A program made the translations under genes and the position numbers. A stretch of DNA of 64,000 nucleotides. It comes from Pseudomonadota bacterium (GTDB lineage Bacteria > Pseudomonadota > Gammaproteobacteria > Burkholderiales > Rhodocyclaceae). The DNA is taken from the NCBI GenBank assembly GCA_018240785.1, contig JAFEFC010000003.1:124001-188000 (forward strand). The letters are read 5' to 3'. The notes beneath the pieces were generated by a model. It was not told where the DNA came from. It ran no database searches and was given only the letters and a program-made list of their open reading frames with translations. Positions 63,256 through 64,000 of this stretch are shown here, in pieces (positions within the stretch are counted from its first letter, which is position 1; each line of letters opens with the position of its first letter).

Positions 63256-64000
63256 TCAGAACTTGCAGCGGCTGTCGCGCTTGTCGAAGCCCAGCGTGTC
63301 CATGTTGTTGGTCTGGTGCAGGAAGCCCTGGATGGGCGCGCGCTCGATGACGGCGTTGTGCGTGGCGAGCAGGATGGGCTGGCGCAACTGGCCGTCCCAC
63401 TGGCGGAAGCCGAGGCGATTGCCCTTGAAGCCGTCGATGGTGATGTCATCGCTGCCGATGTACTTCGCCAGCGTGCGGAAATCGCCGTTGTTCGTCCTCA
63501 CCACCGCCTCGACCACCGTCTTGACGGCGATCCAGGCGGCCCAGTCGGGGCTGGACATGCGGCGCGATGCCAGCTTCTCCAGCCGGTTGTTGAGCTGCGG
63601 CGCGCCGTGGCGTTCCCACGACCAATGCCAGGCTTCGGCCACCAGCCCCTCGCTGCCCACCACCGGCCGCGGGCGGACGGTGCGGTAGGGCACGCTGCGC
63701 GCGAACTCGCCGTCGGAGTCGGCGACGAAGACGGCGTCGTAATCGGGGCCGGCAGTGAGCAAGCTGACGTTGCCCTGATCTCGCTGGCGCGGATCGTTGC
63801 TGAGCAGGAAGGGGCGCTTCTCCACGATCTTCAGGCCGAAGCGCTTCGCCGAATTCTCGAACGCGGCCGACACCAGCTTGTCGTCCGCCAGCGGGCCCTC
63901 GAGCATCAGCACCGAGCGCCACTTGCGCGACACCAGGTACTGCGCCATGGCATCGGCCTGCATGGCGTGGTTCGGGATGGTGTGCAGCAGGTTGGGCTGG
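63256..64000 (-). CDS. ABC transporter substrate-binding protein, PQQ-associated, partial
   Basis: About 248 codons, N-terminus outside the window. A type-I periplasmic-binding fold: YLVSRKWRSVLMLEGPLADDKL, GPDYDAVFVADSDGEFARSVPYRT and RMSSPDWAAWIAVKTVVEAVVR. It matches the PQQ-catabolism-associated branched-amino-acid-type binding proteins. Ends with a C-terminal SRCKF. 21 bp before the permease on the same strand, so one operon. Confidence 0.85.
   Translation of the reverse strand, partial: QPNLLHTIPNHAMQADAMAQYLVSRKWRSVLMLEGPLADDKLVSAAFENSAKRFGLKIVEKRPFLLSNDPRQRDQGNVSLLTAGPDYDAVFVADSDGEFARSVPYRTVRPRPVVGSEGLVAEAWHWSWERHGAPQLNNRLEKLASRRMSSPDWAAWIAVKTVVEAVVRTNNGDFRTLAKYIGSDDITIDGFKGNRLGFRQWDGQLRQPILLATHNAVIERAPIQGFLHQTNNMDTLGFDKRDSRCKF

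Noticed and set aside
1-64000. CRISPR arrays, tRNA, rRNA genes, insertion sequences or prophage
   Set aside because: No repeat-spacer pattern, no tRNA-like or rRNA sequence and no transposase or integrase ORF was seen by eye.

Overview
The window is high-GC bacterial chromosome, densely packed, with many ATGA/GTGA-type overlaps. Gene content (dut-coaBC-radC-rpmB-rpmG, clpS-clpA, erpA-argC, isocitrate lyase) and a bacterial H4MPT/methanofuran C1 pathway beside a lanthanide-type XoxF dehydrogenase point to a betaproteobacterium, most likely of the Rhodocyclales (Thauera/Azoarcus-like). This placement is inferred from gene content only; no rRNA or tRNA gene was seen.

Layout. (1) 1-12.8 kb: housekeeping genes (dut, coaBC, radC, L28, L33, cold-shock protein, clpS, clpA, rraA-like, isocitrate lyase), then a Spy/CpxP-like periplasmic protein divergent from a two-component system, a LysR regulator and a DUF2917 protein. 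(2) 12.9-27.3 kb: glpK-glpD, a SpoIIAA-like protein, a sulfurtransferase, murI, tyrS, an M23 peptidase, erpA, argC, a sigma-54-dependent AcoR-like activator, a HAD phosphatase and a fused pabBC. (3) 27.3-50.7 kb: a C1 island holding fhcBADC, a Fae-like gene, canonical fae, mch, mtdB and many cofactor-biosynthesis genes for methanofuran (mfnB, mfnD-, mfnE- and mfnF-like) and tetrahydromethanopterin (beta-RFAP synthase, DUF6513, DUF447, archaeal-type flavoprotein, dihydroneopterin aldolase-like, pterin dehydratase-like, CitG-like, ATP-grasp ligases). A 2-kb patch at 36.7-38.8 kb (membrane protein, Tat nitroreductase, Phd/Fic remnants) interrupts it. (4) 51-59 kb: a XoxF cluster with cytochrome c, XoxJ, two unknown periplasmic proteins, a SoxYZ-like carrier and two metallo-beta-lactamase-fold relay proteins. 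(5) 59-64 kb: a zinc-ribbon/PAS/GGDEF protein, then a leftward PQQ-associated set (beta-propeller, SRPBCC, ABC permease, partial ABC binding protein).

How it works together. XoxF would oxidise methanol (or another alcohol) in the periplasm and pass electrons to the adjacent cytochrome. Formaldehyde entering the cytoplasm would be captured on H4MPT by Fae, oxidised by MtdB, opened by Mch and released as formate by the Fhc complex on methanofuran. The neighbouring genes make the two cofactors, and pabBC would supply p-aminobenzoate for the H4MPT ring system.

Most interesting signals: a near-perfect sigma-54 promoter upstream of xoxF; a 25-bp element (22/25 identical) shared between the xoxF/H4MPT divergent region and the upstream region of the sigma-54 activator gene 26 kb away, with a partial third copy before the GGDEF gene; a relay metallohydrolase that has lost every metal-binding motif; a Fae paralogue without the catalytic His; a Lar-like zinc ribbon fused to a diguanylate cyclase; and a 22-bp perfect inverted repeat with a structured loop.
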